This document shows positions 8,912 to 16,773 of a stretch of DNA of 64,000 bases, in pieces. The number at the start of each line of letters is the position of its first letter. Within the stretch, counting starts at the first letter, position 1. Under the pieces are notes generated by a model. That model did no database searches. It saw only the letters and a program-made list of their open reading frames with translations, and was not told where the DNA came from. Source of the DNA: Pacificispira sp002696645 (GTDB taxonomy: Bacteria; Pseudomonadota; Alphaproteobacteria; UBA8366; Aestuariispiraceae); NCBI RefSeq assembly GCF_048892425.1, contig NZ_JBLZHU010000004.1, positions 124,001 through 188,000 on the forward strand, in the 5' to 3' direction. A program made the position numbers and the translations under genes.

Positions 8912-10360
8912 TTGCTAGATTTCCGTCCTATTTTCTTTGTGAACGGCATCTTGTTGACGACCTTGTCCGTGGCGATGGTGCTGCCTGCGGCTGTAGATAT
9001 TATCGTGGACAACCCGGACTGGGAGGTATTTGCCGCAGCATCCGGTTTGACCTTTTTCGTTGGTGCGATGCTGACCCTGACCAACAGGGTCAAAACAATC
9101 GCACTTACCATCCGCCAGGCTTTCATCATGACCACCATCTCCTGGTGCTTGCTGCCGGCTTTCGCAGCGCTGCCGTTGAGCTTTTCAGATCTTAATCTGA
9201 CCTATACCGATGCCTTCTTTGAAGCGATGAGCGGGATCACAACCACAGGGTCAACGGTAATCGTCGGGCTGGATTTCGCCCCGCCCGGGATACTGCTGTG
9301 GCGCTCTTTGCTTCAATGGCTGGGGGGAATTGGGTTTATTGTGATGGCGGTTTCGATTCTACCGATGCTGCAGGTCGGTGGCATGCAGTTATTCCGTATG
9401 GAATTTGCAGAGCGGGTGGAAAAGGCATTGCCGCGCGCGGCCCAGATCGGCGCATGGATCCTGATAATCTATCTGGTCCTGACTATGGTTTGCGCCGGAC
9501 TGTATTGGTGGGCGGGGATGAGCGGGTTTGACGCCCTGAACCATGCGATGACCACCGTGGCGACCGGCGGATTTTCGACCTATGACAGTTCGATGGGGCT
9601 TTTCGGCAGTGCCAAGCTGGAATGGATTGCTACGGTCTTCATGATTCTCGGCTCCCTGCCGTTCCTGCTGTATCTACAGGCCATTCGGGGGGCGCCCTTG
9701 GTTCTATACCGCGACAGTCAGATTCGTTGGTTCTTTGGCTTTCTGTTAAGTGCTACGGCGATTATGATTCTGTATCTGGTGGCAGAACAGGACTGGACCC
9801 TGTCTGATGCGATACGCTTTGCCACTTTCAATGTGACATCGGTGATGACAGGGACAGGCTATGCAACCCAGGACTTTGGCAACTGGGGGGCCTTTGCACT
9901 GCCGTTGTTTTTTCTGTTGATGTTTATTGGCGGCTGCGCCGGATCGACCAGTTGCGGTATCAAGATATTCCGGTTCCAGGTCCTATACGCAACAGCGCGG
10001 GTTCAGATGAAACGCCTGCTTAGTCCTAACGGTGTTTTCATTGCCTATTATAACAAGAAGCCTATCCCAAATTCGGTTGAAGAATCTGTCATGAGCTTCT
10101 TCTTTTTGTTCATGGCAATATTTGGTCTTCTGGCTTTAAGCCTGGGATTACTGGGACTGGATTTCATCACGGCGACCAGCGGGGCTGCCACGGCGATATC
10201 CAATGTCGGACCCGGTCTAGGCGATGTGATTGGCCCGGCTGGGACCTTTGCGTCTTTACCAGATGCCGCAAAATGGTTGCTCTCTGGCGGCATGCTGTTA
10301 GGACGGTTGGAGATTTTCACCGTTCTTATTCTGCTTGCCCCCAGTTTCTGGCGTGGCTGA
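8912..10360 (+). CDS. trkH: TrkH-family potassium uptake protein
   Basis: This roughly 482-residue inner-membrane K+ translocating subunit has four pore-loop repeats, visible as MSGITTTGSTVI, TTVATGGFST, NVTSVMTGTGYAT and AISNVGPGLGDV, with the Gly filter residues in each. Membrane helices fill the rest. The frame starts with GTG at 8900, but GGAGGGG at 8902-8908 is a clear ribosome-binding site, and TTG at 8912 then gives MLDFRPIFFVNG, matching the usual family N-terminus; TTG 8909 is the other choice. No trkA gene is nearby, so the regulatory subunit must be encoded elsewhere. argE begins 20 bases after the stop. Confidence 0.93.
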   Translation: MLDFRPIFFVNGILLTTLSVAMVLPAAVDIIVDNPDWEVFAAASGLTFFVGAMLTLTNRVKTIALTIRQAFIMTTISWCLLPAFAALPLSFSDLNLTYTDAFFEAMSGITTTGSTVIVGLDFAPPGILLWRSLLQWLGGIGFIVMAVSILPMLQVGGMQLFRMEFAERVEKALPRAAQIGAWILIIYLVLTMVCAGLYWWAGMSGFDALNHAMTTVATGGFSTYDSSMGLFGSAKLEWIATVFMILGSLPFLLYLQAIRGAPLVLYRDSQIRWFFGFLLSATAIMILYLVAEQDWTLSDAIRFATFNVTSVMTGTGYATQDFGNWGAFALPLFFLLMFIGGCAGSTSCGIKIFRFQVLYATARVQMKRLLSPNGVFIAYYNKKPIPNSVEESVMSFFFLFMAIFGLLALSLGLLGLDFITATSGAATAISNVGPGLGDVIGPAGTFASLPDAAKWLLSGGMLLGRLEIFTVLILLAPSFWRG

Positions 10361-10379
10361 CACCAAAGGATACCAGACT

Positions 10380-11531
10380 ATGCCAACGCCACTTGAAATG
10401 CTTGAAACCTTGATCGGGTTCGACACGACCAGTGCAAAATCCAATCTGGATCTGATCCGTTTTGTGCAGACCTATCTCGCGGACCATGGGATTGATAGCA
10501 CCCTGGTCCATAACAAGGACAAGTCCAAGGCAAACCTTTGGGCGACGGTTGGCCCTAAACAGCCGGGCGGCGTCTGCCTGTCGGGTCATACCGATGTGGT
10601 TCCCGTAGCTGGGCAACCCTGGGATACAGATCCGTTTCAAATGATAAAAAAGGGCAGCCGATATTATGGGCGCGGCACCTGTGATATGAAGGCCTTTCCG
10701 GCCACCGCATTAGCGCTACTGCCCGAAATGCTGGCCAGACCATTAGTGCGCCCGATCCATTTTGCGCTCTCTTATGACGAAGAAGTGGGCTGCCTGGGCG
10801 CCCCCGATATGATTCATGAAATTGGCAAAAGCCTGCCAAAACCATCCGTCGTGATCGTGGGGGAACCCACCGATATGAAGGTTGTGTCCGCCCACAAGGG
10901 AATGTGGTTCTTCCGCGTTGTCGTGACAGGGAAAGAGGCCCATTCAAGTCAGACCCATCGCGGCGTTTCAGCAGTCATGACCGGGGCCAGATTGATTGCA
11001 AAGCTGGATGAGATGGCAAAGGCGCTCAAAGCGGCTGCTGATCCGAATTGTAAATTTGTGCCGCCCTATACAACCATCCATGTTGGTCAGGTCCAGGGTG
11101 GCACCGCGCCCAACATCATATCCCGCCATTGTGAATTTGTATGCGATATTCGCAATCTTCCAGATGATTTCCCCGAAGATATCCAGCGGGAGTTTGAAAG
11201 CTGGATTACCGCAGAAATTTTGCCGGAAATGCAGGCTATTGATCCGAATGCTGGCGTTGCCGTCACCACAGAGAATGTCGTCGCAGGCCTGATGGAAGAC
11301 CGGGACAGCGAGGCAGAACAACTGGTGCGACAAATCACCGGCGACAATGATACGACCTATGTCCCCTATGGCACAGAAGCGGGGCAATTTCAGGCCGCTG
11401 GAATGGCGGTCGTCGTTTGCGGGCCCGGATCAATTGATCAAGCGCATCAACCCAATGAGTATATTGAAGAAGCGCAAATTCATGCCTGTGAAGCGATGCT
11501 GAGAAAACTGATCACCCGCTGTCAGACATAA
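10380..11531 (+). CDS. argE: Acetylornithine deacetylase (M20 family)
   Basis: This 383-residue zinc hydrolase probably removes acetate from N-acetylornithine in arginine synthesis. Metal-site motifs are LSGHTDVVPV, GRGTCDMKAF, the catalytic EE in SYDEEVGCLGAP, and the C-terminal histidine in GSIDQAHQPNEY. The dimerisation domain lies between about 175 and 290. ATG 10380 (MPTPLEMLETL) is chosen over an upstream GTG because it gives the normal family length and starts 20 bases after trkH. Motif context such as GTEAGQFQAAG fits ArgE better than succinyl-diaminopimelate desuccinylase, though M20 paralogues are hard to separate by eye. Confidence 0.9.
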   Translation: MPTPLEMLETLIGFDTTSAKSNLDLIRFVQTYLADHGIDSTLVHNKDKSKANLWATVGPKQPGGVCLSGHTDVVPVAGQPWDTDPFQMIKKGSRYYGRGTCDMKAFPATALALLPEMLARPLVRPIHFALSYDEEVGCLGAPDMIHEIGKSLPKPSVVIVGEPTDMKVVSAHKGMWFFRVVVTGKEAHSSQTHRGVSAVMTGARLIAKLDEMAKALKAAADPNCKFVPPYTTIHVGQVQGGTAPNIISRHCEFVCDIRNLPDDFPEDIQREFESWITAEILPEMQAIDPNAGVAVTTENVVAGLMEDRDSEAEQLVRQITGDNDTTYVPYGTEAGQFQAAGMAVVVCGPGSIDQAHQPNEYIEEAQIHACEAMLRKLITRCQT

Positions 11532-11549
11532 CAGGTAACATAAATCCGG

Positions 11550-11561
11550 CCGCCTAGGCGG
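11550..11561. repeat. Perfect 12-bp palindrome after argE
   Basis: CCGCCTAGGCGG is a perfect dyad 19 bases after the argE stop codon, followed by a G+C-rich segment. There is no T-run, so it is not a canonical terminator. It could be part of a factor-dependent stop or a protein site. Confidence 0.4.
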
Positions 11562-11657
11562 TCCCGGGCGGGCTTCCGCGATACCCCAAAAGACCCGCTG
11601 ACGGCTTCACAAAAAATTCTTGTGCGACGCACCATTTTCATCTTGGAATAAGTCTAA

Positions 11658-11734
11658 AGAACACCTATATACGTTCTGTCTGCAAATTATTGGTGTTCTA
11701 AGGAACCGTGTAAGTCCCTTATGCACCTATATGC
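11658..11734. promoter_or_regulatory. Inverted and direct repeats upstream of the peroxiredoxin gene
   Basis: AGAACACC (11658-11665) is inverted as GGTGTTCT (11692-11699). The same area holds a direct repeat CACCTATATAC (11662-11672) and CACCTATATGC (11724-11734). The position 100-140 bases before the peroxiredoxin start suggests a control region; the binding factor is unknown. Confidence 0.35.
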
Positions 11735-11800
11735 AAATCCGAATATCCTTGGGGTACCAATCAGGTATCTCAGACATGAAATCAAAAAAGGAGTCTCTAA

Positions 11801-12328
11801 ATGACCCAGTTCACAAACATGAAGAATGTCGGCGACACAGTGCCCAGCGTTACCTTCCGCACCCGCGCGAACAGCGATTGGAAAGATGTCAGCACCGATG
11901 ATCTTTTCGCGGGCAAGCGCGTTGTTGTATTCTCTCTGCCAGGTGCCTTCACGCCGACCTGTTCTTCAACCCACCTGCCGGGCTACATGATCAAATCCGG
12001 CGAAGTTAAAGGCTGTGGCGTTGATGACATCTACTGCCTGTCGGTCAATGACAGCTTCGTTATGAATGCCTGGGCAAAAGATCAGGGCGTTGATTCCGAA
12101 CTGAAGGTTATCCCGGACGGGAATGGTGAATTCTCTGAAGGCATGGGCCTACTGGTTGGCAAGGAAGATCTTGGCTTTGGCAAGCGCTCTTGGCGTTATT
12201 CAATGGTCGTCAACGATGGCAAGATCGAAAAGATGTTCGTTGAGCCGGAAAAGCCTGGCGACCCCTTCGAAATCAGCGATGTCGACACCATGCTGGACTA
12301 TCTGAAGTCCGCTAAAGTCAGCGCGTAA
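11801..12328 (+). CDS. Prx5-type peroxiredoxin
   Basis: This 175-residue thiol peroxidase reduces H2O2 or alkyl hydroperoxides. The peroxidatic cysteine is Cys54 in SLPGAFTPTCSSTHLPGY, the signature of the Prx5/type II group. Other cysteines occur at about 72 and 79. The conserved active-site Arg is probably in GKRSWRYSMVVNDGKIEKMF, and no glutaredoxin fusion is present, so the reductant is probably glutaredoxin or thioredoxin encoded elsewhere. AAGGAG at 11788-11793 sits 7 bases before the ATG. The upstream region holds paired repeats, consistent with regulated expression, but no oxyR is nearby. Confidence 0.95.
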   Translation: MTQFTNMKNVGDTVPSVTFRTRANSDWKDVSTDDLFAGKRVVVFSLPGAFTPTCSSTHLPGYMIKSGEVKGCGVDDIYCLSVNDSFVMNAWAKDQGVDSELKVIPDGNGEFSEGMGLLVGKEDLGFGKRSWRYSMVVNDGKIEKMFVEPEKPGDPFEISDVDTMLDYLKSAKVSA

Positions 12329-12337
12329 GGGTTTATA

Positions 12338-12727
12338 CTAAATCGGTGCAGGACGGTTTGCCATCAGCATACCGTCCTGGACTGAAACCCGCTGGAGGAG
12401 GGCCATCGTGCCCTCCTTTAGTGTATCTTGGGCCGGTTCAAAGACCAATTGCCCTGAATACCAGTCCGCACGCACATCCCCTGTCGTATTGAACAGATCG
12501 GTGTGACGGATGCGCTTGCCGTCGCGCCATCCATGCAAATCAATCAACCACAGGGCACCCTCCCGAATTTCCCATCGACCGACATAGCCCCGAAGACAGG
12601 CGTCACTGCGTTGTTCAAACGCGATGGGTCCATTCTGGCGCAGCCATGCAGCAAGTGGGGCCGTATGCAGACGATACAGCTCATTCTCAATCCACAGCGT
12701 CTCTGGTAACTGCTCAACTGTCTCCAT
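12338..12727 (-). CDS. Uncharacterised small protein
   Basis: This 129-residue product starts METVEQLPETLWIENELYRL if the second in-frame ATG is used; a longer form from 12769 is possible. It is soluble with no signal peptide, and rich in Trp and Arg (GYVGRWEIREGALWLIDLHGWRDGKR), with a beta-strand-like pattern ending FEPAQDTLKEGTMALL. I do not recognise the family. It converges with the peroxiredoxin gene, whose stop is only nine bases away. The stable frame and protein-like composition support a real gene; no function is claimed. Confidence 0.7.
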   Translation of the reverse strand: METVEQLPETLWIENELYRLHTAPLAAWLRQNGPIAFEQRSDACLRGYVGRWEIREGALWLIDLHGWRDGKRIRHTDLFNTTGDVRADWYSGQLVFEPAQDTLKEGTMALLQRVSVQDGMLMANRPAPI

Positions 12728-12801
12728 AGCCCCACCCAATCGATAAGAAACACCCCTGCCGAAACACATTAAAATGCCAAGGCAGGAGCAATCCTATTGG
12801 G

Positions 12802-13068
12802 CTAGTGTGGTGCGCGATTATTTGGAATCACCAGGATCTCTTTACCGGCCTGTCGGCTAGAAGAGAGCGTGCAGGCGATGTGGTTCATCGTCAAGCGCTC
12901 TCGACGCAGTCCGACGGGCCGGTAAAGGGACCAAAGGCGCTGTTTGCGGTGCTCCGGTTAGGAGCGTTTCGCGAAGAGATGCGGGGAATCGCAAGCGGAA
13001 GGCGACGCGGCCCGGAGCGCCGCAAACAGCGTCCTGGTCGATCCCAAATAACCGCGCACCACACTAGC
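12802..13068. repeat. 267-bp cloverleaf-like inverted-repeat element
   Basis: The outer arms are near-perfect inverted repeats of about 36 bases (12802-12837 and 13032-13068), starting GCTAGTGTGGTGCGCG and ending with its complement. Inside are two further long hairpins: TTTACCGGCCTGTCGG (12841-12856) pairs at 15 of 16 positions with 12911-12926 and encloses GAGAGCG/CGCTCTC and CGATG/CATCG stems; a 20-base arm at 12938-12957 pairs at 19 of 20 positions with 13012-13031. The whole can fold as a three-way junction. No protein is encoded. It resembles a transposase-dependent miniature element or a structured RNA/DNA repeat. Its right tip CTAG contains the stop codon of the neighbouring leftward gene. 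Confidence 0.85.
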
Positions 13069-14035
13069 AGCCTTCTGTACACATGCCGCCGCCATCAAAC
13101 GCCATGGTCTTGCCACTGAGTGGCAGATGCACAGGAACGTTGACGGCCTGAGTGAAGATATCTGTTTTGGAGCCTGCAATCACATTCCCATCCTTCGTTG
13201 CCGGTTCATTGGCATGGGAGGGGATGACGGTGGCCGGTTTGATCAAATCGTTGATTACATAGGCTGCTTCAGTCGGTCCTGTCGTGAAGGTGTCGCCGAT
13301 ATTCATAACCACCAGCTTCGCCTTGTACTGATCCGCGACAACAGTCTTCTGTTCCGCGGTCACCCCGGTATCCCCTGAAAGATAGACCGACAGGCCGTTG
13401 CTGAAGGTCAGGACATATCCTGTCGGCGGACCGGCATAGGCTGTCAATCCAGCCTGTTCCAGCAACTCCCCCAACGCGCCATGAACAAACGCACCTGCAA
13501 TACCATTGGAATGAACCGCCGGAACAGTGGTTATAGACACACCCCCCACAGTCCGCGACCCGCCAAAACGTACCAGTTGGGATTTGGATGGATCACCGCC
13601 CAGCGCTTTCAACTTGTTACCAAAGAACTTTGGCATTTCACTGCCGGTCACAATCAAGGCCCCGGTCTTCAGCGCAATATCGATTGTGTTGCTGTTGGGA
13701 ACGGAGGCGACAGAAACATCGGGCTTGCCGCATTCCCCTGCATTCACGGAGGGGATATGCCGATCCCCTACATGATCGCCATGCATATGGCTGACCAGGA
13801 TCACATCAATAGCCCCAAGGCGGGGATCATCCGGCCCGGCAACAGTACGACCGGCATCATACAGAATGCGCGTTCCATCCGGATCTTCAAAGATCATCGC
13901 CCGGTCAAAGACACAAAATTCCCCATCATGACTGCCCAGTGGGGTGATTTTCACAGTGCTTGCTTGAGCCGTCGCGGCACTGAGGACAAGCACGACACCG
14001 GCTAGAGCCGTGTGTTTCAAAGCACTTAACACCAT
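13064..14035 (-). CDS. Exported UlaG-like metallo-beta-lactamase-fold hydrolase
   Basis: This 323-residue protein has a Sec signal peptide (MVLSALKHTALAGVVLVLSA then ATAQAS). The fold motif is HMHGDHVGD, with further metal ligands probable in VPAVHSNG, SGDTGVT and the late SHANEPATK. It resembles the L-ascorbate-6-phosphate lactonase/UlaG and predicted Zn-dependent hydrolase branch; the substrate is unknown, and export argues against a sugar-phosphate substrate. ATG 14035 is chosen because AAGGAGAGG lies just upstream and it removes a 20-residue non-signal extension. The stop TAG lies within the right tip of the 267-bp repeat, so the last residues (GGGMCTEGC) may be altered by that insertion. 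Confidence 0.88.
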   Translation of the reverse strand: MVLSALKHTALAGVVLVLSAATAQASTVKITPLGSHDGEFCVFDRAMIFEDPDGTRILYDAGRTVAGPDDPRLGAIDVILVSHMHGDHVGDRHIPSVNAGECGKPDVSVASVPNSNTIDIALKTGALIVTGSEMPKFFGNKLKALGGDPSKSQLVRFGGSRTVGGVSITTVPAVHSNGIAGAFVHGALGELLEQAGLTAYAGPPTGYVLTFSNGLSVYLSGDTGVTAEQKTVVADQYKAKLVVMNIGDTFTTGPTEAAYVINDLIKPATVIPSHANEPATKDGNVIAGSKTDIFTQAVNVPVHLPLSGKTMAFDGGGMCTEGC

Positions 14036-14134
14036 TAGACCTCTCCTTGATTTCCATCGAAACATATTCCCCAGAACGGAAGTCGTTCGATTCACTCTAA
14101 TGGCAAGGTCTGGCCTGAGATGTTCACGAAATGG

Positions 14135-15292
14135 TTAGTGAATCCCCAATTCCTCAGCAATTTTCCATGCGATCTCAGGCGCATCGATATGATCGCTGTG
14201 ATCGATCTTTCTTCCGGCTAGCTCCGTTGCATTAAGCGAACAAAAACCAGGCGCCGCATTCATCGGGGCGGGGGCCTCTCCCAGGCGCTTTTCCCAATGA
14301 TAGTCCGGGTTTCTCTCCAGGAACTTAAATAAGCCAAAAGTGACAGTGTTCATTGTATCGGCAACGGACAGAGCAGCCTCTCTGGGCATTTTCTCAATAT
14401 TAGAAATTGATAAGGCCCCATCAAACCGCGAATAAACATTAACTTTACGGCGGACAAGATGCTGCAGCCCTGAATAAAAAGGCCCCACATAGAGCGTTTC
14501 ATGATGCTGATCGGGATCCTTGCACTTCGTCACATGACGTCGTTCCACGTCAGGTGCGATCATTACAAATGTATCGACAAACCAATCCTTGCCCACAACA
14601 TCTTCCACACCGCCACCAGGGGCAAGTTCTTTTCGTTCCAACAATGGGACAAGCGTTTTATCCCCGACAACATCCGGGGGAATAACGACCTTATTGATTA
14701 AATCTTTGAATGTGTGGCAGGCGACATAGTTCCCCATAGAGTGACATATGAGGTTCAGCCTTTTGCCTGTTTTTCGAATGCGAGCCAGCAATCCGCCAAA
14801 GGCCGCCGTTGATCCAATAGCTTCCTTTTGATCGGACGGATATTTAAGGGCGCTTCCATCCGAGGGCCAGGAAAATCCAATAAAAGCCGTCAAACTGCCC
14901 GCTTCGGCATCACCTAAGCAGTCCAAATCAGCTTTTGATGTTATGATTTTTTTGGATAGGCCGGGCTTGTGTTTCATTGTATCCGTTAGGATACGAAACC
15001 AGGTAAACGCCTCAAAGAGCTCGACATTGAAGCCGTGAACACAAACCACAATCGTACCAATTCTGGGATCTTCCAGGAACTTATCGAAAACAACGTGAGA
15101 TGAATCCTCAATCGCTGCGCCTCTCGGCATTTCTGAAGAATCCGTCGTTCCCATGTAGAATGCCATGTAGATATCCATATCAACAAAGTAGTACCCGCCC
15201 TCAGACATTTTATGTCGTAGCGTGCGATCTCTGTTTTCAACAGCTTGGCCCAGTTTCTCCATGTGCCGATTGGTTGCAAAATATTGAATCAT
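14135..15292 (-). CDS. DUF900-type alpha/beta hydrolase
   Basis: This 385-residue protein has the DUF900 hydrolase pattern: VCVHGFNVELFEAF (oxyanion/HGFN region), GFSWPSDGSALKYP, and the nucleophile elbow HSMGNYVACHTF with Ser as nucleophile. The final catalytic His is probably in the C-terminal KIDHSDHIDAPEI segment. No signal peptide or membrane segment is visible. Base composition is lower in GC than neighbours and the upstream 200 bases are strongly AT-rich, hinting at horizontal acquisition. The substrate is unknown; related proteins are usually annotated only as esterase/lipase-like. It is monocistronic, codirectional with the metallo-hydrolase. Confidence 0.82.
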   Translation of the reverse strand: MIQYFATNRHMEKLGQAVENRDRTLRHKMSEGGYYFVDMDIYMAFYMGTTDSSEMPRGAAIEDSSHVVFDKFLEDPRIGTIVVCVHGFNVELFEAFTWFRILTDTMKHKPGLSKKIITSKADLDCLGDAEAGSLTAFIGFSWPSDGSALKYPSDQKEAIGSTAAFGGLLARIRKTGKRLNLICHSMGNYVACHTFKDLINKVVIPPDVVGDKTLVPLLERKELAPGGGVEDVVGKDWFVDTFVMIAPDVERRHVTKCKDPDQHHETLYVGPFYSGLQHLVRRKVNVYSRFDGALSISNIEKMPREAALSVADTMNTVTFGLFKFLERNPDYHWEKRLGEAPAPMNAAPGFCSLNATELAGRKIDHSDHIDAPEIAWKIAEELGIH

Positions 15293-15501
15293 GACGCCCT
15301 CCCAATGCGAAATTTATTTAAGGTTTTTTATTTTTAAGAATACAACTTAGATTAAAATACCACAATTATTATGATATATGAATACGAATGTTTTCTATCA
15401 GCTAACGACGCAGGAAAGCGCGACTGATCCAAGAGGTTTTAAGCGAAAGGCGCGTTTCGAAGAGGTTGGACCGTCAGCACTGCATCGATCACAGGCATAA
15501 A

Positions 15502-16065
15502 TCAAAGATCGAATTTCTCGCAGATAAGGCGAGCGCAGTCTTCAAGGCCAGTTTGCTCACTATCAATCATAAGATCGTATTCAATGCCCCTATGGACGAT
15601 ATCAACTTGCGTTCGTGCGAGGCCACTTTCTCGATCACCACGATCGCGCTCCCGTTGTTCTAGAACCTCTACCGGCGCTGTTATTCCGACTTTTAGGAAA
15701 CGATAAGGGGCGAGAATCTCATTGTATTCAGAAATCTCATTGCCCAACAGAACGTCATCCACGACCAAATCATTGCCAGCGTAGGCCAGCGCGGCAACGG
15801 CCCCGCGCATTCCATGCAATGTACGGGCAACAACCGGCCCAGACGTTATCTCCGTAGCAGGGTAACCATCCTTCAATACCGATTTAAAAACCAAGCCTTC
15901 TGGATGCCCTAAATAGCGTTCCGGGATCATATCCAGAAAAGAATCCATCGCGACATGTAACATGGGACGCCGAGCGATGGCCTGAAGGGCACGCGCGATG
16001 GAACTCTTACCAACGCTCCCTGGGCCATTAAGAAGGACTATGGTTGTTTCAGCGCGGGTCATCAT
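15502..16065 (-). CDS. Chloramphenicol-phosphotransferase-like P-loop kinase in the hut operon
   Basis: This 187-residue protein has a Walker A motif LLNGPGSVGKSSIARAL at the N-terminus and resembles the chloramphenicol 3-O-phosphotransferase/zeta-toxin-like kinase group: HVAMDSFLDMIPERYLGH, a lid region LEQRERDRGDRESGLA and VHRGIEYDLMIDSEQ. The ATG follows the hutC TAG with no gap, so it is the third gene of hutF-hutC-kinase. The real substrate is unknown; resistance function should not be assumed, since many members are small-molecule or nucleotide kinases of unknown substrate. A second ATG directly follows the first. Confidence 0.85.
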   Translation of the reverse strand: MMTRAETTIVLLNGPGSVGKSSIARALQAIARRPMLHVAMDSFLDMIPERYLGHPEGLVFKSVLKDGYPATEITSGPVVARTLHGMRGAVAALAYAGNDLVVDDVLLGNEISEYNEILAPYRFLKVGITAPVEVLEQRERDRGDRESGLARTQVDIVHRGIEYDLMIDSEQTGLEDCARLICEKFDL

Positions 16066-16773
16066 CTAACGGGGCGCAAACGCGCTGCGCAGGCGGTGGG
16101 TGCGGCCTGGATGGTGGAAACGGACCGTTGTGACCGGGCCCTTGGCGTTCCAGGTGCGGCGCTCGACGATCAGAACGGGTTCTCCCTCTTTAAGGCCCAG
16201 CGCCGATGCGACAGTTCCGGTTGCAAGATCGGCGGAAATCACATGTTCCGCCTCGGTCCAGGGAACGTTCCTCAACAACCACGGATTGGGCCCGATCTTA
16301 TCGAAGCCTTCCTCCCGTGCCTCTGGGACGGTCTGGGGATCAATCCAGCGATCTTCCAGCTGATAGGGGTGACGATCCGCATAGTGCAGGCACAACAGAT
16401 GTAAAGCCTCCTCACCCGGTGCGCGGTTCAAATGCGCTGCGACTGTCGGGGGCAAAGGAGCCAACTTCCGCTCCAACAGCTGATATTGATAGCTGGCCCC
16501 GGTCGCCTTGATCTCATCTTCGACGAGAGAAATATCCAGCGCCAGACTGCGCCCGGTCGGATAGGCGACGCGGGTCCCTGTCTTGCGTTTCCGCTCCAGC
16601 ACCCCCTCTTCCGCCAGTTCCCGCAATGCACGGTGCACCGTGGAGCGGGCACAATTGAAATCCACAGCCAATTGCTGCTCCCCAGGAATTGAATCCCCAG
16701 GCTGCCAGAGGCCGGAATGGACGCGTTCCAGCAGCGTATCCTTGATCCGCTGATAGGGGGCTGGGTCTGGCAT
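16066..16773 (-). CDS. hutC: HutC-like GntR-family repressor of histidine utilisation
   Basis: This 235-residue protein has an N-terminal GntR winged helix (LAVDFNCARSTVHRALREL) and a C-terminal UTRA effector domain (ALHLLCLHYADRHPYQLEDRW to TTVRFHHPGRTHRL). HutC proteins repress hut genes and respond to urocanate. The start overlaps the hutF stop by one base (TGATG), so the two are translated together, and the protein probably controls the divergent hutF/hutI region at 18138-18239. It would autoregulate through the hutF promoter. Confidence 0.93.
   Translation of the reverse strand: MPDPAPYQRIKDTLLERVHSGLWQPGDSIPGEQQLAVDFNCARSTVHRALRELAEEGVLERKRKTGTRVAYPTGRSLALDISLVEDEIKATGASYQYQLLERKLAPLPPTVAAHLNRAPGEEALHLLCLHYADRHPYQLEDRWIDPQTVPEAREEGFDKIGPNPWLLRNVPWTEAEHVISADLATGTVASALGLKEGEPVLIVERRTWNAKGPVTTVRFHHPGRTHRLRSAFAPR

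Noticed and set aside
12338..12769. Longer start for the small unknown gene
   Set aside because: The first 14 codons (MCFGRGVSYRLGGA) are not protein-like for this family and lack a ribosome-binding site, so the METVEQ start was preferred.
15502..16065. Chloramphenicol resistance gene
   Set aside because: Family resemblance is to a broad kinase group and the operon context is histidine degradation; a resistance call would over-interpret it.
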